This document shows, piece after piece, positions 1-6,663 of a stretch of 11,707 bases of DNA. The notes under the pieces were generated by a model. It ran no database searches, was not told where the DNA came from, and worked only from the letters and a program-made list of their open reading frames with translations. Position 1 is the stretch's first letter. Each line of letters starts with the position of its first letter. This DNA is from DASVLX01 sp035552275 (lineage in GTDB: Bacteria; Actinomycetota; Actinomycetes; Mycobacteriales; Pseudonocardiaceae), in contig DASZLR010000040.1 in the NCBI GenBank assembly GCA_035552275.1, positions 1-11,707 on the forward strand. The letters run 5' to 3'. The translations under genes were made by a program, and so were the position numbers.

Positions 1-255
1 GCGCTGGTGGACACCAGGGCCGCGTCGATCACCGCAGAGGATCCGGGCGCGAAACTGCTGCCCTACATGCTTTCCGGCGGCACCGACGCGAAGTCGTTTC
101 ACAAGCTGGGCATCCGCTGCTTCGGGTTCGCCCCGCTGAAACTGCCCGCCGACCTGGATTTCAGCGCGCTGTTCCACGGCGTGGACGAGCGGGTGCCGGT
201 GGATGCCCTCACCTTCGGCACCAGGGTGCTGGACCGCTTCCTGCGTAACTCCTGA
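1..255 (+). CDS. M20-family metallopeptidase, C-terminal fragment
   Basis: The reading frame is open from base 1 and ends at TGA 253-255, so only the last 84 residues of the protein are present. They read as the end of the catalytic domain of an M20/M25/M40 zinc peptidase (dipeptidase, deacylase or DapE-like): a GGTDAK segment, then SALFHGVDERV, whose His is the usual C-terminal metal ligand of this family, followed by the closing helix VDALTFGTRVLDRFL. M20 enzymes are mostly cytosolic and hydrolyse peptide or N-acyl amide bonds; the substrate cannot be told from this piece. The gene converges with the DUF5703 gene 22 bases away, an arrangement I recall from other actinobacteria. The family call is firm; the specific activity is unknown. 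Confidence 0.88.
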   Translation, partial: ALVDTRAASITAEDPGAKLLPYMLSGGTDAKSFHKLGIRCFGFAPLKLPADLDFSALFHGVDERVPVDALTFGTRVLDRFLRNS

Positions 256-272
256 CCGCGTGCGTTCTCGTC

Positions 273-290
273 CCTGATCAGGTGATCAGG
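273..290. terminator. Short inverted repeat between convergent genes
   Basis: CCTGATC (273-279) and GATCAGG (284-290) are perfect inverted copies around the 4-base loop AGGT. The repeat lies 18 bases after the M20 peptidase stop and contains the DUF5703 stop codon (278-280), so it sits where a shared bidirectional terminator is expected. There is no T-run on either side, which is common in actinobacterial terminators but also weakens the call. The stem is only 7 bp, so this is a tentative terminator. Confidence 0.4.
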
Positions 291-490
291 TCGGGCACGA
301 ACGCGGCGGTGCGGCGGCGGCGCAGCCACACCTTGCGGGTGCCGTCCGCGAACAGCAGCACGCGGGCCAGTTCCCAGCCCGAGAACTCGGCCTGGACGGC
401 CAGTTGGATCATCGCAGCACGTCGGGACAGACCGGCCGGCAGCCGCAGCGGCCGGTACTCCCAGTCTCCGTCGATCACCCCATCGGTCAT
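278..490 (-). CDS. DUF5703 family small protein
   Basis: This is a 70-residue protein of unknown function. It matches my memory of the actinobacterial DUF5703 family: a WEYRPLRLP opening (residues 10-18), a helical GLSRRAAMIQLAVQAEFSGWELARVLL stretch in two parts (20-46), and an ADGTRKVWLRRRR basic segment (48-60). There is no signal peptide or membrane segment, so it is probably cytoplasmic. Its ATG overlaps the stop codon of the upstream lipoprotein gene by four bases (ATGA, 487-490), which implies co-transcription and translational coupling. Many family members sit beside an M20 peptidase, as here. No catalytic residues can be named. Confidence 0.85.
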   Translation of the reverse strand: MTDGVIDGDWEYRPLRLPAGLSRRAAMIQLAVQAEFSGWELARVLLFADGTRKVWLRRRRTAAFVPDLIT

Positions 491-1512
491 GGTTGGATCA
501 CGTTGACTCCTTCCCCGTCCGCCGACGCGACGAACACGCGCCCGCTGTCCGGATCGACCGCCACCGAGTTCGGTTGGCGGACGGTGGTGAGCCGGTACCG
601 CTGCACCGGCGATCCCCCGGTCATGGCGAAGCCGACGACCTCGTTGCTCGCGGTCAGCGTCACCCAGGCCAGATCCCGCTTTGGGTCGTAGGCGATGCCA
701 TACGGCGCGCCCGGCACCGGATATCGCTGCCGCAGCACGACGGTGTTCGCGGTGAACGCGAGCAGTTCGCCGCCCCTGGTGTCGACCACCAGCACCCGGC
801 CGTATTCGTCGACCACCGCGTTGGTCGCGCCGTCGCCGGCCCGCAGCCCGGCCCCGACTTTGGCCGTCGCCGGGTCGAGGTCATACAGCGCCGACTCCGG
901 CCGGTCAAGCACGGCGGCCTTGGCGCCGACGGCCAGCACCTGGTCCGGCTCGGTGTCGCCGGTGACGGTGCGCACCAGGTGACCGCCGGACAGCACATCG
1001 ACCGCCTTGCGGCCGGGCACCGCGACCAGCAGCTGGCCGCCGATGTCGGCGGCGCTGGTCGGGCCGCCGGAAACTGGTACCACGGTTGTGGTGCCGGTGG
1101 GCAACGCGATCTCCACGACCTGGTTGGCGGCGGGCACCGGCGCCAACACCGGCCCGCCCGGCCTGGCCAGCGACAACTGGGTGACCACGCCGGGCAGCGA
1201 CACCCGGCGCGGCGCGGCCTTCAGGTCGTCCAACGCGTACAACCACACCTGTGGTGGCGAGCTGATGGCGACCGCGAGGGTGCGGCTGGTGGCGTCGACC
1301 GCCATGGCCGACACACCCGGCGCGGCCAGGACGGTGCCGCCAGGCGCGGACGCCGCCGCCGCCGGTGACACCGCGGGCGTCGCCGCGGCCAGCGTCGGGC
1401 CGACCTGCAGGTCGTCACCGGACGACCCGCTGGAACAGCCCGCACACACCGAGGCCACCACGATCGCGGTGACCAATCCGGCGACTCCTCGCACAGCCGT
1501 GACCTCCGTCAT
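487..1512 (-). CDS. LppL-like lipoprotein with seven-bladed beta-propeller
   Basis: A 341-residue secreted protein. Residues 1-25 form a lipoprotein signal peptide: Arg8, a hydrophobic core GLVTAIVVASV, then C-A-G-Cys26 as a slightly unusual lipobox with Cys at -3. An Ala/Pro-rich linker (27-60) follows. The rest consists of about seven repeats of 35-45 residues, each with a V-x-x-(A/D)-(V/D)-(D/G) opening and a strand pair such as GRVLVVDTRGGELLAF, typical of YncE/SMP-30-like beta-propellers. It should sit on the outer face of the cytoplasmic membrane. Length and plan resemble mycobacterial LppL (Rv2138), whose function is not settled. The ATG is preceded by GGAGG (1527-1523) at 10 bases, supporting this start. 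It leads a two-gene unit with DUF5703. The fold is confident; any ligand is unknown. Confidence 0.85.
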   Translation of the reverse strand: MTEVTAVRGVAGLVTAIVVASVCAGCSSGSSGDDLQVGPTLAAATPAVSPAAAASAPGGTVLAAPGVSAMAVDATSRTLAVAISSPPQVWLYALDDLKAAPRRVSLPGVVTQLSLARPGGPVLAPVPAANQVVEIALPTGTTTVVPVSGGPTSAADIGGQLLVAVPGRKAVDVLSGGHLVRTVTGDTEPDQVLAVGAKAAVLDRPESALYDLDPATAKVGAGLRAGDGATNAVVDEYGRVLVVDTRGGELLAFTANTVVLRQRYPVPGAPYGIAYDPKRDLAWVTLTASNEVVGFAMTGGSPVQRYRLTTVRQPNSVAVDPDSGRVFVASADGEGVNVIQP

Positions 1513-1515
1513 CGG

Positions 1516-1544
1516 TGACGTTCCTCCAGGATGCCCTGACGTTC
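1516..1544. repeat. Direct repeat TGACGTTC, 21-bp period
   Basis: TGACGTTC occurs at 1516-1523 and again at 1537-1544, exactly 21 bases apart (two helical turns), in the 71-base gap upstream of the lipoprotein start. The first copy abuts the GGAGG ribosome binding site (1523-1527). It could be a tandem operator site or chance; no matching regulator is encoded in this window. Confidence 0.3.
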
Positions 1545-1583
1545 ACGCCCAGGACACCCCCTAGTAGTGGCCAATTAGCCCGG

Positions 1584-2558
1584 TTAACTCAGTCGGCGCT
1601 CGGGGTAGCCGAACTCGACCGCGCTGACGTCGTCCAGCGCCGCTCGGATCGCCGCCGGGAGGATCAGCTCCTCGGCCACCAGCGATCCGGTCAGCTGTCC
1701 GGTGTCCCGGGCGCCCACGATCGGCGCGACCACGCCAGGGCGGTCCCGCACCCAGGCCAACGCGACCGCCAGCGGCGAAGTGCCCAACCCGTCGGCCGCG
1801 GTGACCACCGCCTCCACGATCCGGGCAGCCCGTTCGGTGCGGTGCTGGTCGACGTAGCCGGCGAACCGCTGGGACGCGCCCCGCGAGTCGGCCGGAGTGC
1901 CGCTACGGTACTTGCCGGTCAGCACCCCGCGACCCAGCGGAGCCCACGGCAGCAGCCCGACCTGGTGCGCGGCGGCGGCCGGCACGACCTCCCGCTCGAC
2001 GCCCCGCTCGGCCAGCGAGTACTCCACCTGGATGGACGTGATCGGCGTCCGACCGGCGGCGCGCTGGCCCGCTGCGGCGGTCGCCAGCTGCCAGCCGCAG
2101 TAGTTCGACACCCCGACGTAGCGGACTTTTCCGCTGGTGACGGCACTGTCCACAGTGGCCATAGTTTCCTCGATGGGCACCGCCTGATCCCAGGCGTGCA
2201 GTTGCCACAGGTCGATGTGGTCGACACCGAGCCGGGTCAGCGAGCCGTCCAACGCGGCCAGCAGCGCCCCCCGCGAAGCGCCGCCGCCGAAAGGACCCTC
2301 GGTGCGCCGGGCCACCGCCTTCGTGGCCAGCACCACGTCCTGACGTGGCACCACATCGGCGAGCAGCGCGCCGAGCACCCGTTCGCTCTCCCCGTCGCAG
2401 TACACGTCGGCGGTGTCCACCAGCGTGCCGCCGGCGTCGACGAATGCGACGAGCTGACTGCCCGCCTCGTCCGCGTCCGTCTCCGCGCCCCAGGTCATGG
2501 TGCCCAGCCCGGTTCGGGAAACCCGCAGGCCACTGCCGCCCAACTGTCGATACTCCAC
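1584..2558 (-). CDS. Aldo/keto reductase
   Basis: A 324-residue NADPH-dependent aldo/keto reductase of the (alpha/beta)8 barrel superfamily, cytosolic. The start EYRQLGGSGLRVSRTGLGTM is the standard first strand. The catalytic tetrad is visible: Asp48 and Tyr53 in TLVDTADVYC, Lys80 in LATK, His121 in LWQLHAWD. The late VGVSNYCGWQ strand and the cofactor-binding IVGAR segment near residue 285 are also present. Substrate cannot be predicted; family members reduce aldehydes, ketones or quinones. The frame stays open 79 codons upstream and an ATG exists at 2585, but I prefer GTG 2558: the family N-terminus begins there and a TAGGCT -10 box lies 8 bases before it, with no Shine-Dalgarno sequence. 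It is transcribed divergently from the F420 oxidoreductase. Confidence 0.9.
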   Translation of the reverse strand: MEYRQLGGSGLRVSRTGLGTMTWGAETDADEAGSQLVAFVDAGGTLVDTADVYCDGESERVLGALLADVVPRQDVVLATKAVARRTEGPFGGGASRGALLAALDGSLTRLGVDHIDLWQLHAWDQAVPIEETMATVDSAVTSGKVRYVGVSNYCGWQLATAAAGQRAAGRTPITSIQVEYSLAERGVEREVVPAAAAHQVGLLPWAPLGRGVLTGKYRSGTPADSRGASQRFAGYVDQHRTERAARIVEAVVTAADGLGTSPLAVALAWVRDRPGVVAPIVGARDTGQLTGSLVAEELILPAAIRAALDDVSAVEFGYPERRLS

Positions 2559-2566
2559 GGTTGGGA

Positions 2567-2572
2567 AGCCTA
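2567..2572 (-). promoter_or_regulatory. -10 box for leaderless aldo/keto reductase start
   Basis: On the minus strand TAGGCT (2572-2567) is followed by 8 bases and then GTG at 2558. This is the spacing expected if transcription begins at or next to the start codon. No Shine-Dalgarno sequence is present, and no convincing -35 hexamer is seen. The assignment is by motif and spacing only. Confidence 0.5.
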
Positions 2573-2648
2573 ACGGGCCGGTCATCGGCGCTTCGGCGAC
2601 GCGCACCGGCGAGATCAACGTCTCGCCCGATGGGGTGGGGCGGCCGGG

Positions 2649-2654
2649 TAGGGT
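2649..2654 (+). promoter_or_regulatory. -10 box for leaderless F420 oxidoreductase start
   Basis: TAGGGT at 2649-2654 is followed by 8 bases and GTG at 2663 (a second in-frame GTG lies at 2657). The geometry mirrors the divergent gene, giving two face-away promoters whose -10 boxes are 76 bases apart. No Shine-Dalgarno sequence or clear -35 is seen. Confidence 0.5.
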
Positions 2655-2662
2655 CGGTGGCC

Positions 2663-3736
2663 GTGCGACTCGGGTTGAATCTCGGCTACTGGGGCGCCGG
2701 CAACGACGCCACCAACCTCGAACTGGCCCGCGAGGCCGACCGGCTCGGCTACGCGGTGGTGTGGGCCGCCGAGGCATACGGCTCGGACGTGCCAACGGTG
2801 CTGGCGTGGATAGCCGCGCAGACGCGGCGGATCGACGTCGGGTCCGCCGTGTTGCAGATCCCGGCCCGTTCCCCGGCGATGACCGCGATGACGGCCGCGA
2901 CCCTGGACACTCTCTCCGGTGGCCGGTTCCGGCTGGGCCTGGGCGTGTCCGGGCCGCAGGTGTCCGAGGGCTGGCACGGCGCCCGGTTCGACAAGCCGCT
3001 GGCCCGCACCCGCGAGTACGTGGACATCGTGCGGATGGCCCTGCGTCGCGAACGGGTCCGCTACGACGGGCAGCACTACCAGTTGCCGCTGCCCGACGGT
3101 CCGGGCAAGGCGCTCACCCTCACCGTGCACCCGGTGCGCGAGCACATCCCGGTCTACCTGGCCGCCGTCGGCCCGAAGAACCTGGAGCTGACCGGCGAGA
3201 TCGCCGACGGCTGGCTGGCGATCTTCTTCAGCGCCCAGCACGCCGACGAGTCGCTGCGGCACATCCGCGCCGGACTGGCCACGGCGGGCCGGCCGACCAG
3301 CTTCGCCGAGGCTGGTTTCGACATCGTGCCGACCGTGCCGGTGGTGATCGGCGAGGACTGGACCGCCTGCGCCGACGCCGTCCGCCCGTACGCGGCGCTC
3401 TACATCGGCGGGATGGGCAGCCGGCAGAAGAACTTCTACTACGACAACGCCGTGCGGATGGGTTTCGCGGCGGCCGCCGACGAGGTGCGGGAGAAGTATC
3501 TCGCCAAGGACTATGCCGGCGCGATGGCCGCCGTGCCGCTGGAGTTCCTGGACGCCACCGCGCTGCTCGGCCCCGCCGAACGAGTCCGGGACGGTATCGC
3601 CGCCTACGCCGATGTCGGCGTCAGCACGCTGACCGTGACCCCGATGACGCCGGACCGGCAGCAGGCGATGGACACGCTGCGCACGGTCGCGGACGCCGCC
3701 GAAGCCGCCGGCGTGGTCGGCGCAGTCGGTCCGTAG
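2663..3736 (+). CDS. LLM-class F420-dependent oxidoreductase (Rv3520c-like)
   Basis: A 357-residue luciferase-like monooxygenase-fold (TIM barrel) protein, cytosolic, expected to use the deazaflavin F420. It resembles the Rv3520c subgroup: N-terminal RLGLNLGYWGAG, EADRLGYAVVWAAEAYGSD (about 23-41), a PARSPAMTAMTAATLD segment, SGGRFRLGLGVSGPQVSEGW (about 90-109), PLARTREYVDI, then IPVYLAAVGPKNLELTGEIADGWL (about 165-188). The substrate is unknown. GTG 2663 is chosen because the family starts with RLGLNLG and a TAGGGT -10 box lies 8 bases upstream; the frame remains open far upstream but without family similarity. It is followed 24 bases later by the histidine phosphatase gene, which carries its own -10 box, so the two may be both co-transcribed and separately started. 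Confidence 0.9.
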   Translation: MRLGLNLGYWGAGNDATNLELAREADRLGYAVVWAAEAYGSDVPTVLAWIAAQTRRIDVGSAVLQIPARSPAMTAMTAATLDTLSGGRFRLGLGVSGPQVSEGWHGARFDKPLARTREYVDIVRMALRRERVRYDGQHYQLPLPDGPGKALTLTVHPVREHIPVYLAAVGPKNLELTGEIADGWLAIFFSAQHADESLRHIRAGLATAGRPTSFAEAGFDIVPTVPVVIGEDWTACADAVRPYAALYIGGMGSRQKNFYYDNAVRMGFAAAADEVREKYLAKDYAGAMAAVPLEFLDATALLGPAERVRDGIAAYADVGVSTLTVTPMTPDRQQAMDTLRTVADAAEAAGVVGAVGP

Positions 3737-3752
3737 GCGCGGGTCCGTAGGC
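3728..3752 (+). repeat. 11-bp direct repeat GGTCCGTAGGC
   Basis: GGTCCGTAGGC is found at 3728-3738 and at 3742-3752, a 14-base period. The first copy supplies the TAG stop codon of the F420 oxidoreductase; the second supplies most of the TAGGCT -10 box of the next gene. This may be a local duplication that created or doubled a promoter element. Confidence 0.6.
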
Positions 3753-3753
3753 T
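3748..3753 (+). promoter_or_regulatory. -10 box for leaderless histidine phosphatase start
   Basis: TAGGCT at 3748-3753 lies 7 bases before the GTG start at 3761. No Shine-Dalgarno sequence precedes the start, so a leaderless transcript is the simplest reading. A similar TAGGCG sits 14 bases upstream inside the direct repeat. Confidence 0.5.
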
Positions 3754-3760
3754 CGTTGTC

Positions 3761-4516
3761 GTGGCCACCGTCATCCTGTTGCGGCATGCCCGGTCCAGCG
3801 CCAACGGATCGGGGGTGCTGGCCGGTCGTACCCCCGGCGTCGGGTTGGACGAGACCGGGCTGAGGCAGGCGGACGGGCTGCCGCGCCGGCTGGCCGGGGT
3901 GCCGGTGGCGGCGGTGGTGTCCTCGCCGCTGCAACGCTGCCAGCAGACGGTCGCCCCGCTGCTGGCCGAACGCGGGCTGGTCGCGGCGACGGACCCCGAC
4001 CTCGCCGAAGTGGACTACGGCGAGTGGACCGGCCGGGCGCTCAAGGATCTGGGTCAGGAGAAGCTGTGGCGAGTGGTGCAGCAGCATCCGTCGGCGGCGG
4101 TGTTTCCCGGCGGTGAGGGGCTGGCCGGGGTGCAGGCGCGCGCGGTGGCCGCGATCCGCGCGCACGACCGGCGGATCACCGCCGAGCACGGCGCGCACGC
4201 GGTGTGGTTGGCGTGCAGCCATGGTGACGTGATCAAGGCGGTGGTGGCCGACGCGCTCGGCGTCCACCTGGACGGTTTCCAGCGGATCGTGGTTGATCCG
4301 TGTTCGCTGTCGGTGGTCCGTTACACCGAGGCCCGGCCGTTCGTGCTGCGGGTCAATGACAACGGCGGTGAACTGGCCGACATCGTGCCGCCGCCACCGG
4401 AGTCGTCGGAATCGACAAGGCTCCCGGACGGCCAGGAGTCCACAGCGGACCAGGATGCCGAGTCGAAGCCGGACGAGTCCGACGCGGTGGTGGGCGGTAG
4501 CACCGGCGGTCACTGA
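3761..4516 (+). CDS. Histidine phosphatase, MSMEG_4193-like putative phosphomutase
   Basis: A 251-residue phosphoglycerate-mutase-like (histidine phosphatase) protein. The phospho-accepting motif is LLRHARSSANG with His9 and Arg8; Arg59 lies in SSPLQRCQQT, an acidic residue in VDYGEWTG (Glu83) or PGGEG (Glu119) is the likely proton donor, and the second catalytic His is His154 in SHGD. RHA instead of RHG is usual in the MSMEG_4193 subgroup as I recall it. After about residue 205 the protein ends in an acidic Ser/Glu/Asp-rich tail that looks disordered. The substrate is unknown; related genes accompany mycothiol-related genes in other actinobacteria. GTG 3761 is chosen for its leaderless -10 box. 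It converges with the methyltransferase gene, only 15 bases away, with no obvious terminator between. Confidence 0.9.
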   Translation: MATVILLRHARSSANGSGVLAGRTPGVGLDETGLRQADGLPRRLAGVPVAAVVSSPLQRCQQTVAPLLAERGLVAATDPDLAEVDYGEWTGRALKDLGQEKLWRVVQQHPSAAVFPGGEGLAGVQARAVAAIRAHDRRITAEHGAHAVWLACSHGDVIKAVVADALGVHLDGFQRIVVDPCSLSVVRYTEARPFVLRVNDNGGELADIVPPPPESSESTRLPDGQESTADQDAESKPDESDAVVGGSTGGH

Positions 4517-4531
4517 TCCGTCCCGAGGTGC

Positions 4532-5410
4532 TCAGGTGCCGATTCGGTCGGCGGCGATGAGCAGGTAGTGGAAGCTGCCCTCGCGGTAGGCGGTGAGGAA
4601 CGGTTCCTCGATGCCGGTGGCCACCGAGGATTTCGCCCGCAGCTCCCAGTACGGGATGGTCTGCGCGGTCAGGTCGATGACGTTGATCGGCACGAAGTTG
4701 TTGGCCGTCAACGCTTTGAAGTACTCGCTGCGCGGGTGGATGTCGCAGATGTAGTGCTGGTCGATCTGGCTGACCGCCCGGGATCGGCCGCCGGTGACAT
4801 CGTTGTAGCAGCCGGTGATGCAGACGTAGCGGCCGCCGTATTCCAGTAGCCGGGAGAACTCGGCGAACAGCGTGGACAGGTCCACGTACATGGTGGTCTC
4901 GTTGGTCCAGATGCCCTGGAACGTGCCGGTGTCGAAACCGGTGTCCAGCATGTTCCGGAAATGGAACCGGACCTGGTCGGCGACATCCCACCGGCGCGCC
5001 TGCTCGTTGGCGAAACCGACCTGGTATTCGGAGATCGACACGCCGTCGACCTGGCAGCCGAACCGGTGGTTGGCCATCAGGCTGGTGCCGCCGCGACCCG
5101 AGCCGCCGTCCAGCAGCCGGTCACCGGACCCGATCGCGCCGAGGTGGTCGAGCAGCACCTCGGCCTGCGCGGTCTCCAGCCGGTGCAGCTCCTTGATGAT
5201 CCGGTCGTCGCGGGTGGCCTCCGGCCCGTCCAGCACGGACGGGTCGTAGTCGCCGAGACCGTAGTGATGGTGGTAGATGCCGTCGACCTCGCCGAGCCGG
5301 AGGTTGACCGGGTCCTGCTGGTGGGTGTTCCAGTACGCGGCGACGGATTTCTGGTATTCGCTGCGCAGCACGGGCTGGTCACTGCCGGCGGTCCGACGGG
5401 TGCTGGTCAT
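4532..5410 (-). CDS. Geranyl diphosphate 2-C-methyltransferase
   Basis: A 292-residue SAM-dependent methyltransferase that methylates C2 of geranyl diphosphate, giving 2-methyl-GPP, the first step to 2-methylisoborneol. Diagnostic stretches match the Streptomyces enzymes closely: NLRLGEVDGIYHHHYG (36-51), ELHRLETAQAEVLLDHLG (74-91), SAM-binding motif I DGGSGRGG (101-108), WTNETTMYVDL (168-178), the SQIDQHYICDIHPRSEY block and the C-terminal EGSFHYLLIAADRIG. Length fits the family (about 290). ATG 5410 is preferred over GTG 5437 because a perfect AAGGAG (5425-5420) precedes it by 9 bases and the earlier start would overlap that site. It is the last gene of the three-gene 2-MIB operon, 52 bases after the cyclase stop. 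Confidence 0.96.
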   Translation of the reverse strand: MTSTRRTAGSDQPVLRSEYQKSVAAYWNTHQQDPVNLRLGEVDGIYHHHYGLGDYDPSVLDGPEATRDDRIIKELHRLETAQAEVLLDHLGAIGSGDRLLDGGSGRGGTSLMANHRFGCQVDGVSISEYQVGFANEQARRWDVADQVRFHFRNMLDTGFDTGTFQGIWTNETTMYVDLSTLFAEFSRLLEYGGRYVCITGCYNDVTGGRSRAVSQIDQHYICDIHPRSEYFKALTANNFVPINVIDLTAQTIPYWELRAKSSVATGIEEPFLTAYREGSFHYLLIAADRIGT

Positions 5411-5462
5411 TGCTGCTGGCTCCTTCGGTGGGGTCACTCGTCAGACTGAATTGGTGGCAGCT

Positions 5463-6653
5463 TTACGGAGCGGCGGTGGCGTAGCGGGGACTGCGGCGGT
5501 GCCACTCGTGATTGCCGCCCAGCCAGGCCCACACACCGGCCAGGAAGCGGCGCAACGCCGGGTTCGGATCGGCGACGGTCAGCGCGGCGGCTTCGGCCTC
5601 GAAGGCGTGCACGAGCTCGTCGTGGATGTCCACTGTGCGCCGGACGCCTTCCCGCAGCGAGCAGTTCTCCTCGGCCGCGATCACGGTGGGCAGGTTGAAA
5701 TCGAGGCCGGCCGACCGGCTTTCCCTGGCCATCGAGTACAGGTCGTTGACGATCACGCTGGCCATCGCGGCCCTGGTGATCGCGTGCCGCACCCGTGGTT
5801 GGGTGTAGACGCCGGTCGGCAGTTCGTAGCCGCCGAGGGCGTCGATCAGCGCCATGCACGGCAGGAAGCTGTTGGGCTGCCGGTTGGTCAGGTACTCCCA
5901 GACCGGTGGCAGCTTGCCGGCCATCCGCCAGCCGGCTTCCTGCCCGAAGGCGACGAAGATGGCGGCGATCTCGTGCCGCAGCCTGGCGACCTGGGCCCAG
6001 CTGCCGTAGTCGCTGAAGTGGGCGACGGCGGTGCGGAGCGCGACCAGCACCGGGTCGTCGCGCATCGCCTTCTCCTGTTCCGGCGCGTAGCGGATCGGCA
6101 GATACGCGGGGTCGACGGCCGCGGCTGCGACCGCCAGCCGGGGGCTGAGCAGTTCCGGGTCCGAGCCGGCCGTTTCGTCGTCGCAGTAGTGGTCGTCGAC
6201 CGCCCATTCCGCGGTGGCGCATTTGGCCGCCGCGAGCAGCCGGTCCGGGTCGTCGGTGTCCGGGTGGGTGAGCATGATCAGCCGGCCGAGGTTGGTGGCC
6301 CGCAGCTCATCGAGGTGTCCGGGGTAGATGCCGCAGTCGCCGGCCCACTGCACGAGCCGCTCGTTGACGAGCTCGCCGAGGACCGGGTCGTCGCGTAGCG
6401 GCGGCGGGCAGTACAGCGTGGGAACGGAGTCATTCTGTTGGGTGGGCTGGGTTTCGCGCGGCCGGCCCGGCCTCGCCGCCGAGGTGCCGAGGCCGCTGGG
6501 GCCGGCCAGCACCGGGACGGCCGCCGGCAGCGGGTCCGCGACGGCGCCCGGTGTGGCCGGCGCCGTATGGTCCTGATTGGACAGTATGGCGCGGGCGAGG
6601 TCGGCGAGCTCGTGGGTCAGCGCGGGCGCGGATGCCCTGGTCAGCAACGACAT
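5463..6653 (-). CDS. 2-Methylisoborneol synthase (class I terpene cyclase)
   Basis: A 396-residue cyclase converting 2-methyl-GPP to 2-methylisoborneol, the earthy odour compound. The metal-binding acidic motif is DDHYCDD (Asp153, Asp154, Asp158) and the NSE triad is NDLYSMARE (Asn303, Asp304, Ser307, Glu311); the terminal RY pair follows in EWHRRSPRY (Arg390, Tyr391). The catalytic fold begins near VPTLYCPPPLRDDP (about 77-90), as in characterised 2-MIB synthases. Residues 1-76 are low-complexity, rich in Ala, Pro, Gly and Thr and probably disordered; in this family such an extension is linked to loading into the family 2B encapsulin encoded just upstream. It starts 10 bases after the encapsulin stop, with GAGGG (6665-6661) 7 bases before the ATG and overlapping the upstream TGA, so translation is probably coupled. 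Confidence 0.96.
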   Translation of the reverse strand: MSLLTRASAPALTHELADLARAILSNQDHTAPATPGAVADPLPAAVPVLAGPSGLGTSAARPGRPRETQPTQQNDSVPTLYCPPPLRDDPVLGELVNERLVQWAGDCGIYPGHLDELRATNLGRLIMLTHPDTDDPDRLLAAAKCATAEWAVDDHYCDDETAGSDPELLSPRLAVAAAAVDPAYLPIRYAPEQEKAMRDDPVLVALRTAVAHFSDYGSWAQVARLRHEIAAIFVAFGQEAGWRMAGKLPPVWEYLTNRQPNSFLPCMALIDALGGYELPTGVYTQPRVRHAITRAAMASVIVNDLYSMARESRSAGLDFNLPTVIAAEENCSLREGVRRTVDIHDELVHAFEAEAAALTVADPNPALRRFLAGVWAWLGGNHEWHRRSPRYATAAP

Positions 6654-6663
6654 CTCGACGCCC

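Noticed and set aside
1515..2573. A 352-codon plus-strand frame opposite the aldo/keto reductase
   Set aside because: Arg/Gln/His-rich shadow frame; the minus strand shows an intact Asp-Tyr-Lys-His tetrad.
2615..4513. A 632-codon open frame on the minus strand opposite the F420 oxidoreductase and phosphatase
   Set aside because: It is His/Arg/Gly/Pro-rich with no recognisable domain and lies antisense to two clear family members; long shadow frames are normal in such GC-rich DNA.
5411..5437. Earlier GTG start for the methyltransferase
   Set aside because: It would place the perfect AAGGAG ribosome binding site inside the coding region; the ATG at 5410 fits the family length.
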